DNA of 64,000 nucleotides. Origin: Magnetococcales bacterium (GTDB lineage Bacteria > Pseudomonadota > Magnetococcia > Magnetococcales > Magnetaquicoccaceae). The notes under the pieces were generated by a model. The model ran no database searches and was not told where the DNA came from. It saw nothing but the letters and a program-made list of their open reading frames with translations. The translations under genes and the position numbers were made by a program. The stretch covers positions 1 through 64,000 of the forward strand of contig PDZU01000006.1 of assembly GCA_002753095.1 (NCBI GenBank). The letters are read 5' to 3'. Below, piece after piece: positions 1-8,501 of this stretch (the first letter of the stretch is position 1; each line of letters opens with the position of its first letter).

Positions 1-177
1 AACCAGAGGCGGCAACAGAGCAATGGAAAGACTGAGCAACATGCCATCCAGGAAGGAGTCATGGTTGGCGATAATCAACAGTCGTTGCACATCGAGTGCG
101 GACACATCCCCTTTGACCTCGATCTTGAAGAGCCAGCGGGTCAAGAGACGCAACAAGGCGCGCAGCAAGGTTTTCAT
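1..177 (-). CDS. Aas-like lysophospholipid acyltransferase, N-terminal part only
   Basis: This gene reads leftwards out of the window, and only its first 59 codons are present. The ATG at 177 is preceded by GGAG on the minus strand. The fragment shows a hydrophobic/basic N-terminus, then KGD, then NHDSFLDG, which carries the H-x4-D motif of glycerolipid acyltransferases (PlsC superfamily). From memory, the spacing and the words around the motif resemble the start of the acyltransferase half of Aas, the 2-acyl-glycerophosphoethanolamine acyltransferase/acyl-ACP synthetase at the inner membrane. Whether an AMP-binding synthetase domain follows cannot be seen. A stand-alone PlsC-type enzyme is the alternative. 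It is divergent from the gene at 449. Confidence 0.7.
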   Translation of the reverse strand, partial: MKTLLRALLRLLTRWLFKIEVKGDVSALDVQRLLIIANHDSFLDGMLLSLSIALLPPLV

Positions 178-448
178 GAGAGACTCCGGGTGACGATGGA
201 TTGTTGCAGGGCATACAGGCTGCAGACGGCTGGTGCGCCTGATAGATGCAATCGGGTGACCGACCGCAAAATAACCGATACGTTGTGGTCATGGCACGAA
301 AGCGGGTGCTTGTCAAGACAATCAATGTTTTGGCGATGTTTTGGCATTTCTTCGGGAGCAGAATCGGGTATGGTTTTGCAGGGGAAGGTTGTGGTAACCT
401 GGGGACGGCTGTGATGCTCTTCTTTGCCACCCCTTCATTGAGTTGGAT

Positions 449-2764
449 ATGACAATGTCTTGCACGCCCCAAGCTTCCTCCCGGCAGCCCTTCTTGTTGC
501 GGGCCAGCGCCCTGTCCCTGTTATTGGCTGGTCTGGTGCTTGCCGGATCCGCCCAGGCGGAGAACATCGGGGAGGGGTGTGCGCCGGGTCGGGTCGGCTG
601 TCGCGGTTCTGCCGAGCCAGGCAAAGCGGCGCCAGAGAGCCCAAAACCGCCTGCTGTGCAACCGCACTCCCCTGCACCTGCCGCCGCCCAACCTGCCGTC
701 ATCCCGGAGCGTGCTCGACCGGTACAAACACCGGAGCCACGCCGCCCGCCGCGTTCGGATGCAAATCCAGAACAGGAACGGCCAAACCAGGAACGGCCAA
801 ACCTGGAGCGGGAACGGGTGCGCGACTTGCCGCAGTCACAACGGGCGCCGCTCCAAACGGAGCACAATCGACCGTTCGCCGCAGAGCCTGCCCAACGTCC
901 GCACCGCCCGGATAGGGTCAGGGATGATGAGAAAACCGCTCAGGAGCAGGAGCGGGAACGGGCGCGCGAGCAATGGAGAGAAAGGGAGCAGGAAAGAGCG
1001 AAAGAACGACTGCGGGCAAGAGGTCAGGAGGAGGAAAGAGAGCAGGAGCGGGAACAAGAAAGGGAACGGGTAAAGGAGCGGGAACGAGAGCGGGCACGGG
1101 TGCGGGAGTGGCCGCAAACACCACGGACCACGCTGCCGGAAAACCCCCGGCCTGCCCTGGCAGAGCCATCCCAACGCCTGCACCGCCCGGATCCTCTCCC
1201 GGAAGGGGTTACCGGGCGCGCAGAACATGACCGGGAACGGGAGACACCTGTTCGGGATGCAATCCCGCGCCACCCGCTTCTGCCGGAGACAAACCACCCG
1301 CAGCAGATGCCCGCCTATGCTGAACCCACCCGCACTAGGCCCGCCTTGTTGCCAAACCGGGAGGAGCCCCGCAGTCGTCAGTCGACGGGTGAGCGCCGCG
1401 ATCTGCCAGAGCGTGCCGTGCCGGCCAGACAGGCCATTCCAGTCAATCCCTCCACGACCCTATTGATGCAAGCGGGCAAAGAGGCCATGACGGTGCAACA
1501 TAAAGCACCGGATGGTTCGGAGTGGTTCATGCACGCCCGACAAAGCGGCAAAGGACGTCCAAACGTCGAGGTGTATCGCTACAAGCGGGATGCGGAGAAC
1601 GGTGCGCAAAGTCGTGACTATGCCGATGGGCGTCGGGTCGTCGTGGCACGAGACTCCGTGACCCATGTTGAACCGCAACGCATGACGCTGACCACCTATA
1701 ACAACGGTCTACGCAGCGCCTATCTGCCAGCGGAACGGATCGGCAGAGGGGCTTCGGAACACAAACAGCGTTATTTTCAGGAAGAGTTTGCCACAAAAGT
1801 CTACCATGGCCACGCGCAGCGCATGATACGACGTACCCTGTATGCCTTCCTGGAGGGAGCGCGTGTGGTGGTTTTGCCACAGCCGCAGGTGCTGTGGTAT
1901 GCCCCGGTAGTGGTACGTCGGGTGGAGGTGTACAGCTATTATCCTGTGCTGTGGCAGCCAACCATTTATGACCTGCTGTTGCAGCCTTTGGCCACACCGT
2001 TGGTGGTGACACGGGAGTGTCCCTGGTGTCCGCCCCCGGTGGTGGTCTACAGCAATCCTGTCAGCACCTATCGTCAACCCGTCGATTTGTTAAGCGATTG
2101 GCAACTTTCCGGGGCCATGTATGATGGCATGGTCTGGTCAAACGCGGCTGCCATGCCGGAACAAACGGCCACAGAGCAAGCGCTGTCTGACTCGGTACGC
2201 CAACTGCAACAACAGCTTGCCGAGGCGCTGCAGGAAAATGATACCTTGCGCAGTGAACTGGCCAGCCAACAGCAGCAATGGGATGCCATCGTGCATTGGG
2301 GACAAAGCGCCAGTTTGTCCCCAGGCGAGGCGGATAACGGCCCAGAGTTGCCACAGGTCACTGTTCCAGAGCGGGTACGGCAGCAGGTGCGGCGTCAGGT
2401 TCAGGAAGAGATTGTGCGGCACCAGGAACAAAAGCCAAACTCCCTGGCCGAATTGCTGGCCTCTGATCGGGCCCAACAAACCCTTTTTCAGGTGGCTGAC
2501 CGACTGGATGTCACCGATGCCGAGAGCGGCATGCCCTGCCTACTCAGCACAGGCGATCTGCTGCAGTTGCAACACCTGCCAGGAGCAGAAGAGAGCATTG
2601 CAGCCATGAAGGTGGTGACCGGCAAGGCAACCAGTTGTCCGGTGGGCAGCGTGGTCCATGTGGGGATGGCCGATCTGCAGGAGATGCTCAACGCCTTCAC
2701 ACAGCGACTGGAGAAAAATGTCCAAAAACTCTCCGAACAGGTTGCCCCCACCCTGCGCCGTTGA
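449..2764 (+). CDS. Exported Arg/Glu-rich coiled-coil protein of unknown function
   Basis: I do not recognise a family. The 771-residue product begins with a signal peptide (hydrophobic LSLLLAGLVLAGSAQA near residues 25-40). A Pro-rich stretch follows, then a highly charged segment of roughly residues 95-240 built of Arg/Glu/Gln runs such as EREREQERE, likely an extended or coiled-coil rod. The middle (about 340-470) looks folded. Around residues 465-550 it is rich in Val, Tyr and Pro (VLWYAPVVV, CPWCPPPVVVY). The C-terminal third has a Gln/Glu coiled coil and three more Cys. The start is uncertain: TTG at 443 and ATGs at 449 and 455 are in frame, and none has a strong ribosome site. It lies 47 bases upstream of the hybrid kinase gene and may be cotranscribed with it. 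Confidence 0.75.
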   Translation: MTMSCTPQASSRQPFLLRASALSLLLAGLVLAGSAQAENIGEGCAPGRVGCRGSAEPGKAAPESPKPPAVQPHSPAPAAAQPAVIPERARPVQTPEPRRPPRSDANPEQERPNQERPNLERERVRDLPQSQRAPLQTEHNRPFAAEPAQRPHRPDRVRDDEKTAQEQERERAREQWREREQERAKERLRARGQEEEREQEREQERERVKERERERARVREWPQTPRTTLPENPRPALAEPSQRLHRPDPLPEGVTGRAEHDRERETPVRDAIPRHPLLPETNHPQQMPAYAEPTRTRPALLPNREEPRSRQSTGERRDLPERAVPARQAIPVNPSTTLLMQAGKEAMTVQHKAPDGSEWFMHARQSGKGRPNVEVYRYKRDAENGAQSRDYADGRRVVVARDSVTHVEPQRMTLTTYNNGLRSAYLPAERIGRGASEHKQRYFQEEFATKVYHGHAQRMIRRTLYAFLEGARVVVLPQPQVLWYAPVVVRRVEVYSYYPVLWQPTIYDLLLQPLATPLVVTRECPWCPPPVVVYSNPVSTYRQPVDLLSDWQLSGAMYDGMVWSNAAAMPEQTATEQALSDSVRQLQQQLAEALQENDTLRSELASQQQQWDAIVHWGQSASLSPGEADNGPELPQVTVPERVRQQVRRQVQEEIVRHQEQKPNSLAELLASDRAQQTLFQVADRLDVTDAESGMPCLLSTGDLLQLQHLPGAEESIAAMKVVTGKATSCPVGSVVHVGMADLQEMLNAFTQRLEKNVQKLSEQVAPTLRR

Positions 2765-2811
2765 GATCACGCCACCAACGATAGCCCGTCTGGGTCAGAT
2801 GGAGTCATGGA

Positions 2812-5800
2812 ATGAAAAACGCGCAAACTCAGCAGAAAATCGGGAGGGCAGGCAGAGGCTGGAGCCGTGTTTTGATTCTGATTTTATTGCTCTGTTGTGC
2901 AGTTCCTGGGGCTGGGGTCGCGCAGGAGGCGCAGAAGCGCACGGTATCGGTGGCCCTGTTGCGGGATTTTCCCCCCTTGAGCTATCTGGGCGGGGGCGGC
3001 AAACCGACCGGGTTTGCGGTGGAGTTGCTGGAGTTGCTGGCAGTCCAGATGAAATGGTCTTTGCGCTACCATCTGGTGGACAACTGGCAGGAGGCGGTGC
3101 AGGCCATACGGGATGGGGTGGCGGATCTTTCGCCGGCGGTGGCCATCACCGAGCAGTGGGAAAAAGAGTTTCTCTATTCGGATTCATTCTTGACCACCAC
3201 GGTCTCCTGTTTTGTGGTTGGTGAACAGCACCAGAGCAGCAGTTGCGACCATTTGACAGGCCGGTCGATCACCGCCATTGAGCAGGGTGCCGCCTTCCAG
3301 CAACTGAGCAAACGAAGCGACATTCGCTTGCTCCCGGCAGAAAACTTGGAGTCGGCGGTGCAACTGCTGTTGAACCAGCAGGCCGATTTGTTGATTGCAC
3401 CGCAGCCAACCGTATTACAAAAATTGCAAGAGTTGGGATTGTCTCGAACCATCCAGAGGGTGGGCAACCCTTTTCTGGAGATCAAACGGGCCATTTTGTT
3501 GGCCAGAGAGCATGCCGAATGGCTGACACCTCTCAATGACGCTGTGGCGGCCTTGCAAGCAAGCGGCGTTTTCAACGACTTGGTGCGCCGCTATTACGGG
3601 ACAGCTCCTCAGGAGAGTGGCGCGACAAGAGGCGCCCCGTCGCGCGAGAACAGGGTGTTGCTTGCGCTGTGCCTGCTGCTGGTTTTGAGCGCCGCCTACT
3701 GGTTGCGGGATTGGAAGAAACATCGTTTATCCGATGTCGAAAAGGGTTGGCTGGGCGCATGGAACCTGAGCCAATCTGTCGTGCGCCAGGAGACCGCCTG
3801 GATTGTCCTGCTGATCTCCTTGGTGGTCACCATTACCTATTGGTATTTCAGCAAGGTGGCACAGGAAAGCCGTACCCATGATCGGATTGAATATGTTGTG
3901 GAAGAGGCTCGGCAAGCGATCAGCAAACGGATGATGGAGTATGAGCAGGTTTTGCGCAGTGGCGTAGCCTTGTTCAATGCCAGTCGTCACGGTGTCGATC
4001 GCCAACTGTGGCATGATTTTGTCGCCACGCTGCAGATCGACACCTACTGGCCCGGTATCCAGGGTATCGGTTATGCCCACATGATTGCCCCGGCTGATTT
4101 GCCAAAACACCTTGAGATCATCCGACGACAAGGCTTTCCACACTACACGGTGCGCCCTGCAGGGGAGAGGGAACAATACAGTTCGATCATCTATCTGGAA
4201 CCCTTCCGGGATCGCAATCTGCGTGCCTTTGGGTATGATATGTTCTCGGAGGTAGTCCGTCATGAGGCGATGGTCCAGGCACGGGATACGGGTAACGGTG
4301 CCTTGTCGGGACCGGTCAAGCTGGTGCAGGAGACCAGTACGGATGTTCAGGTGGGATTCTTGATGTACCTGCCGGTCTACCAACCCGGTGTCTCCCTGGA
4401 AACGGTGCAGGAACGGCGCGAAGCGCTGTTGGGATTTGTCTATAGTCCTTTTCGGACCAAGGATTTGCTGCGAGGGATCCTGGGACACGGCATCCCGGAT
4501 ATGGATTTTGAACTGTTTGATGGTCCAGAGAGTCGGGAGGAGAGCCGCCTGTACAGCTCCCTGGGCAACCCGTCCGCCAGTGAAACGCGCCCACCTTCTC
4601 TGTACAATGTCAGTCGACCGATCACCTTGCTGGGACGGGTATGGATGGTCCATTTTCATAGCCGACCGGAGTTTGAGCAAAAATTGAGCAGCAATCAACC
4701 GGGTTTGGTCCTGGCCTTGGGCATCTTCATCGATCTGCTGCTGTTCACCTTCTTGCGCTCATTGGCACAACGACAGGCCCAGGTGCAACGAGAAGGCAAT
4801 CGGATCAGTCGGGAGTTGCAACAGTCCGAGGTCCGTTATCAGCGTTTGGTGGAAAACATCCATGATGTGATTTTCCAGACCGATCAGCACGGCCATTGGC
4901 AATTTCTCAATCCGGCCTGGGTGACGGTAAGCGGTTATTCGGTGGAGGAGGCGTTGCACCACTCTTTCTTGGAATATGCCCATCCAGACCATCACAAGCG
5001 CTTGATCAAACAGTTCTCCGACCTGTTGGCCGGACGGGTCAGTTATTTTCGGGATGAGGTGCTTGGGGTGCGCCGTGATGGCAGCCATGTGTGGGTGGAG
5101 GTCTATACGGGTGCCCAGTGGGATGAACAGGGGCAGGTGATCGGCTCCTTCGGCACCTTGCGCGATATCTCGGCACGGCGCCAAGCGGAAGAGGCAGCCC
5201 ATGCGGCTCGACTGGCCGCAGAGACGGCCAACCGTGCCAAATCAGAATTCCTGGCCAACATGTCCCACGAGTTGCGTACTCCTCTCAACAGCATGTTGAT
5301 CCTCTCCAAATTGTTGGCCAACGATGCCACCTTGAACGCAGAACAACAGGACTCTGCCCAGGTCATCCATGACAGTGGCAGCGATTTGCTGCGCCTGATC
5401 AACGATATTCTGGATCTTTCCAAGGTGGAGGCCGGGCGGATGGACTTGGCGGCAGCCCCCATGTGCTGTCGGATGCTCCTGGATAGCCTACAAAAACAGT
5501 TTCGGCCACAAGCCTTTGCGCGCCGTTTGCAGTGGTCGCAAAGCCTGGACAAAAATCTGCCAGAACAGCTCGTGACCGATGCACTCAAGGTTGAACAGAT
5601 CCTGCGCAATCTGCTGGGGAACGCCTTCAAGTTTACCGAACGGGGAGGAATCCACCTGGCCATCGAACGGCCCGCTGCCGGACAGCGCTTCGTGCAAGAG
5701 ACGCTGACCTCGGAAAATTGTATCGCCTTCCAGGTTAAGGATAGTGGCATTGGCATTCCAGAGGAGAAATTTGCCCTGATTTTTGAGAGCTTTCAACAGG

Positions 5801-6927
5801 TGGAAGGGGCAACCAGTCGCAAATATGGCGGCACCGGTTTGGGGTTGACAATCGCCAGACGTTTTGCGGCACTGCTGGGTGGCGAGATCGAGGTCAAAAG
5901 TCGGGTCGGCGAGGGAAGTCAGTTTACACTCTTTTTACCGCTGGAGTTTCCTTTCCCGGATAAAATTGTCACCTTGACCCATGATCCAGATGCCGTTTTG
6001 GCTCTGGAGGTGGAGAGTGATTTTCGCCATGCCGGGGCGCAGATTTTGATTGTCGACGATGATGCGCGCAACCGTTTTGCCCTGCGCAAAGGGTTGGAGG
6101 GGCGGACCAAGGCGTTGTTTTTCGCGGCAGATGGGGAAGAGGCGTTGCACGCGTTGCAGGCCAATCCAGAGATCAATCTGGTGTTGATGGATGTCATGAT
6201 GCCCCGCATGGACGGTTATCAAACCATGCAGACCATGCGTCAGGAGGTCCGTTATGCCCGCCTGCCGATCATTGCCTTGACGGCCAAAGCCATGCCGGGC
6301 GACCGGGAGCGCTGCCTGCAAGCGGGGGCCAACGCCTACTTGGCCAAACCGGTACAGTTGCAAGGGTTGTATGCGGTGCTGCGCGCATGGTTGCCGGCGG
6401 CGGAGATGCACCCAACGGACTGGGCGGTGGCGGAACAACATCCTGCGGCAGCCTCTGGCTTGCTTGCACCGCAGGGTGACGCCGCAGAGCAGACACCCCT
6501 GGCCGGTGGCGACACGGTCGTGGTGGTAGTCGGCGAGGACATTCGACGCAATTTTTCTCTGGCCCGCACCTTACAACAACGCGTCGCCAAGGTGCAGATC
6601 GCCAGCAACGTGCCACACCTGATCCGTCTGTTGCAGGAGCAGGCGAATATGGATCTGCTCCTGGTCGATTATCCTCTGCAGTCAGAGGCTTTGAACTGGA
6701 TCTTGGCCGAAATGCGGCAACAAGAGGGCAAATGGTACAATACGCCCGTCCTGGTGATGACCGAAAAATGGGATGAAGAGAGTGTTCGTACTGCTCAGAC
6801 AGCAGGCGTTACAGCCTGCCTGGGGTGTGCAACAGACACGGAGCAGTTATGGATGACGTTGGAGAGAATTCTGTCACCAGAGAGATCGGGTATCGGACCA
6901 TCCCAAGGAGGTCGTGCTCTTCCATAA
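2812..6927 (+). CDS. Hybrid sensor histidine kinase (SBP3-CHASE-PAS-HisKA-HATPase-REC-REC)
   Basis: The 1371-residue membrane kinase starts at ATG 2812 behind GGAG. In order it has a signal peptide (about 1-38), a family-3 periplasmic solute-binding domain (about 44-265), membrane segments near 282-298 and 330-348, a CHASE-type extracytoplasmic domain (about 350-625), another membrane segment (about 632-650) and a PAS domain (about 677-790). The HisKA domain has phospho-acceptor His819 in MSHELRTPLN. The ATPase domain shows an N box (NLLGNAFKF) and GTGLGL. The receiver has acidic pair Asp1082/1083 and phospho-acceptor Asp1127 in LMDVMMPRMDG. A second C-terminal receiver-like domain (about 1240-1360) keeps an Asp in LLLVDY but lacks the normal acidic pair, so it may be degenerate. 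Two different extracytoplasmic sensor modules imply two inputs. No output regulator is adjacent. Confidence 0.93.
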   Translation: MKNAQTQQKIGRAGRGWSRVLILILLLCCAVPGAGVAQEAQKRTVSVALLRDFPPLSYLGGGGKPTGFAVELLELLAVQMKWSLRYHLVDNWQEAVQAIRDGVADLSPAVAITEQWEKEFLYSDSFLTTTVSCFVVGEQHQSSSCDHLTGRSITAIEQGAAFQQLSKRSDIRLLPAENLESAVQLLLNQQADLLIAPQPTVLQKLQELGLSRTIQRVGNPFLEIKRAILLAREHAEWLTPLNDAVAALQASGVFNDLVRRYYGTAPQESGATRGAPSRENRVLLALCLLLVLSAAYWLRDWKKHRLSDVEKGWLGAWNLSQSVVRQETAWIVLLISLVVTITYWYFSKVAQESRTHDRIEYVVEEARQAISKRMMEYEQVLRSGVALFNASRHGVDRQLWHDFVATLQIDTYWPGIQGIGYAHMIAPADLPKHLEIIRRQGFPHYTVRPAGEREQYSSIIYLEPFRDRNLRAFGYDMFSEVVRHEAMVQARDTGNGALSGPVKLVQETSTDVQVGFLMYLPVYQPGVSLETVQERREALLGFVYSPFRTKDLLRGILGHGIPDMDFELFDGPESREESRLYSSLGNPSASETRPPSLYNVSRPITLLGRVWMVHFHSRPEFEQKLSSNQPGLVLALGIFIDLLLFTFLRSLAQRQAQVQREGNRISRELQQSEVRYQRLVENIHDVIFQTDQHGHWQFLNPAWVTVSGYSVEEALHHSFLEYAHPDHHKRLIKQFSDLLAGRVSYFRDEVLGVRRDGSHVWVEVYTGAQWDEQGQVIGSFGTLRDISARRQAEEAAHAARLAAETANRAKSEFLANMSHELRTPLNSMLILSKLLANDATLNAEQQDSAQVIHDSGSDLLRLINDILDLSKVEAGRMDLAAAPMCCRMLLDSLQKQFRPQAFARRLQWSQSLDKNLPEQLVTDALKVEQILRNLLGNAFKFTERGGIHLAIERPAAGQRFVQETLTSENCIAFQVKDSGIGIPEEKFALIFESFQQVEGATSRKYGGTGLGLTIARRFAALLGGEIEVKSRVGEGSQFTLFLPLEFPFPDKIVTLTHDPDAVLALEVESDFRHAGAQILIVDDDARNRFALRKGLEGRTKALFFAADGEEALHALQANPEINLVLMDVMMPRMDGYQTMQTMRQEVRYARLPIIALTAKAMPGDRERCLQAGANAYLAKPVQLQGLYAVLRAWLPAAEMHPTDWAVAEQHPAAASGLLAPQGDAAEQTPLAGGDTVVVVVGEDIRRNFSLARTLQQRVAKVQIASNVPHLIRLLQEQANMDLLLVDYPLQSEALNWILAEMRQQEGKWYNTPVLVMTEKWDEESVRTAQTAGVTACLGCATDTEQLWMTLERILSPERSGIGPSQGGRALP

Positions 6928-7368
6928 AGCCAATGCCATTCTGGACAATCATATCAATTTTTGTTTGACTTCCTACCCTGATTTACAGTACCCTACCAAA
7001 TTGACTATAGACTGAAACCTGAAGGAGATATTCTGGCCACTTTCTGACCACACGTGCCATGCGGGGTTTGGTTCCTGTTGGCGTGGCAAGGAGAGCAGAT
7101 CGGCCACTAGGCTGGCAAACAGCCAATGAATCCGATGATTGTTTTATGGTGATTTCCATACTCTTCGAGAAAACGCCTGAAGACTCATCAAAATAGAGGA
7201 ATGCCCCTCTGTTCAAGAAGGCACACCCCTGCAGACGCATATTTCTCTGTTGACTTGTGCGCGACGTCATCGCCACCATCGAGGTTACGCACTCACGTTC
7301 TGTGACAAAGGCGGGCTAGAATTTGCGCTGACGGGCGGGCTGTTTTTCTTTTACTGGATGAAACCATC
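6928..7368. other. Intergenic region, 441 bases
   Basis: No convincing gene is present. A 98-codon minus-strand frame (6983-7279) has no recognisable domain and no good ribosome site. The region precedes the sugar cluster and probably holds its promoter, but I could not pick a clear -35/-10 pair. Confidence 0.5.
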
Positions 7369-8475
7369 GTGAGTCGAGATACCTTTCGCATTGACAGTCA
7401 CAAGTTGATCTACCATCCCGATCGTGCGGCCCAGGTATTGGCGGCCCAGGGCGATTGGCAACGGGCCAAACCGGTCTATCCGATCTATGTGGAGATGGCC
7501 CTGGTGGGGGCTTGCAACCACCGTTGTGTCTTCTGTGCCGTCGACTATATCGGGTACCAATCGGTACGACTGGAAGAGAGTCTGCTCAACGAACGCATTC
7601 CAGAAATGGCCCGCCTGGGCGTCAAAAGCATCATGTATGCCGGAGAGGGGGAGCCTCTGCTGCACAAACAGGTCGGTGCCATCGCTGCCATGACCAAAAA
7701 GGCGGGTATTGATGTCTCCTTCACCACCAATGGCACCGTGATGCCACCGGGCTTTTTGGAACTGGGTTTGCCAGCCACCTCGTGGCTGAAAGTCTCCATC
7801 AATGCCGGAACGCCCGCCACCTATGCCGCCATTCACCAAACCAAAGAGAGCGATTTTGCCAAGGTGGTGCAAAACATGTCGGCGATGGTGCGCACCCGGC
7901 GCGAACATAACCTCTCCTGCACGCTGGGGGCCCAGGCACTGCTCCTGGATGAAAACGCCGACGAAATGGAACAACTGGCCCGCATCTGTCGCGATGAAAT
8001 CGGTTTGGACTATCTGGTGATCAAACCCTATTCGCAACACCTGTTCAGCAATACGCAACGCTACAAGGGAATCGACTACGCCCGTTTTCTGGCCTTGGGA
8101 GAGGCGCTCGCTCCCCTGAACACGGAACGGTTTTCGCTCATCTTTCGGGGCCATACCATGCAAAAATATGCCTCCAAAGAGCAAGAGCGTTATAACCGTT
8201 GCTATGCAGTCCCCTTTTTGTGGGCCTATGTGATGGCCGATGGCACGGTTTCTGGATGCAGCGCCTTTCTGAAAGATGCCCGTTTTGAGTACGGCAATCT
8301 GTGTCAAAACGGCTTTCAGGAAATTTGGGAGGGGGATCTCCGACAAAAAAGCTTTGCTCTCGTCAGCCAGGAACTGGACATCTCGGAGTGCCGGGTCAAC
8401 TGCCGCATGGATGAGATTAACCGTTATTTGCACCAGATTTATAGCCAATCCGTACCCCATATCAATTTTATTTAG
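7369..8475 (+). CDS. Radical SAM protein with SPASM-like C-terminus (cluster gene 1)
   Basis: The 368-residue product has the radical SAM [4Fe-4S] motif CxxxCxxC at Cys49, Cys53 and Cys56 (CNHRCVFC), followed by a Gly-rich SAM-binding strand (YAGEGEPLL). The C-terminal third has more Cys (RCYAVPFL, SGCSAFL, NLCQNG, CRVNC) as in SPASM auxiliary-cluster domains. The protein ends in HINFI, an ending shared with the second radical SAM protein at 12149. The start is GTG 7369; an ATG ten bases upstream runs straight into a stop. The gene opens a seven-gene plus-strand cluster that looks like surface-sugar synthesis, so a sugar or glycolipid substrate is likelier than a peptide. That is inference; the substrate cannot be read from the sequence. 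Confidence 0.85.
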   Translation: MSRDTFRIDSHKLIYHPDRAAQVLAAQGDWQRAKPVYPIYVEMALVGACNHRCVFCAVDYIGYQSVRLEESLLNERIPEMARLGVKSIMYAGEGEPLLHKQVGAIAAMTKKAGIDVSFTTNGTVMPPGFLELGLPATSWLKVSINAGTPATYAAIHQTKESDFAKVVQNMSAMVRTRREHNLSCTLGAQALLLDENADEMEQLARICRDEIGLDYLVIKPYSQHLFSNTQRYKGIDYARFLALGEALAPLNTERFSLIFRGHTMQKYASKEQERYNRCYAVPFLWAYVMADGTVSGCSAFLKDARFEYGNLCQNGFQEIWEGDLRQKSFALVSQELDISECRVNCRMDEINRYLHQIYSQSVPHINFI

Positions 8476-8501
8476 TGGCAGTCGCCAGCGCTGGGGAAGA
8501 T

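Noticed and set aside
6935..7010. A short frame reading DNHINF, recalling the radical SAM ending
   Set aside because: Only about four residues match and nothing upstream resembles a radical SAM protein, so chance is likelier than a gene remnant.
6983..7279. 98-codon minus-strand frame in the gap before the sugar cluster
   Set aside because: No recognisable domain, no ribosome site and unremarkable composition.
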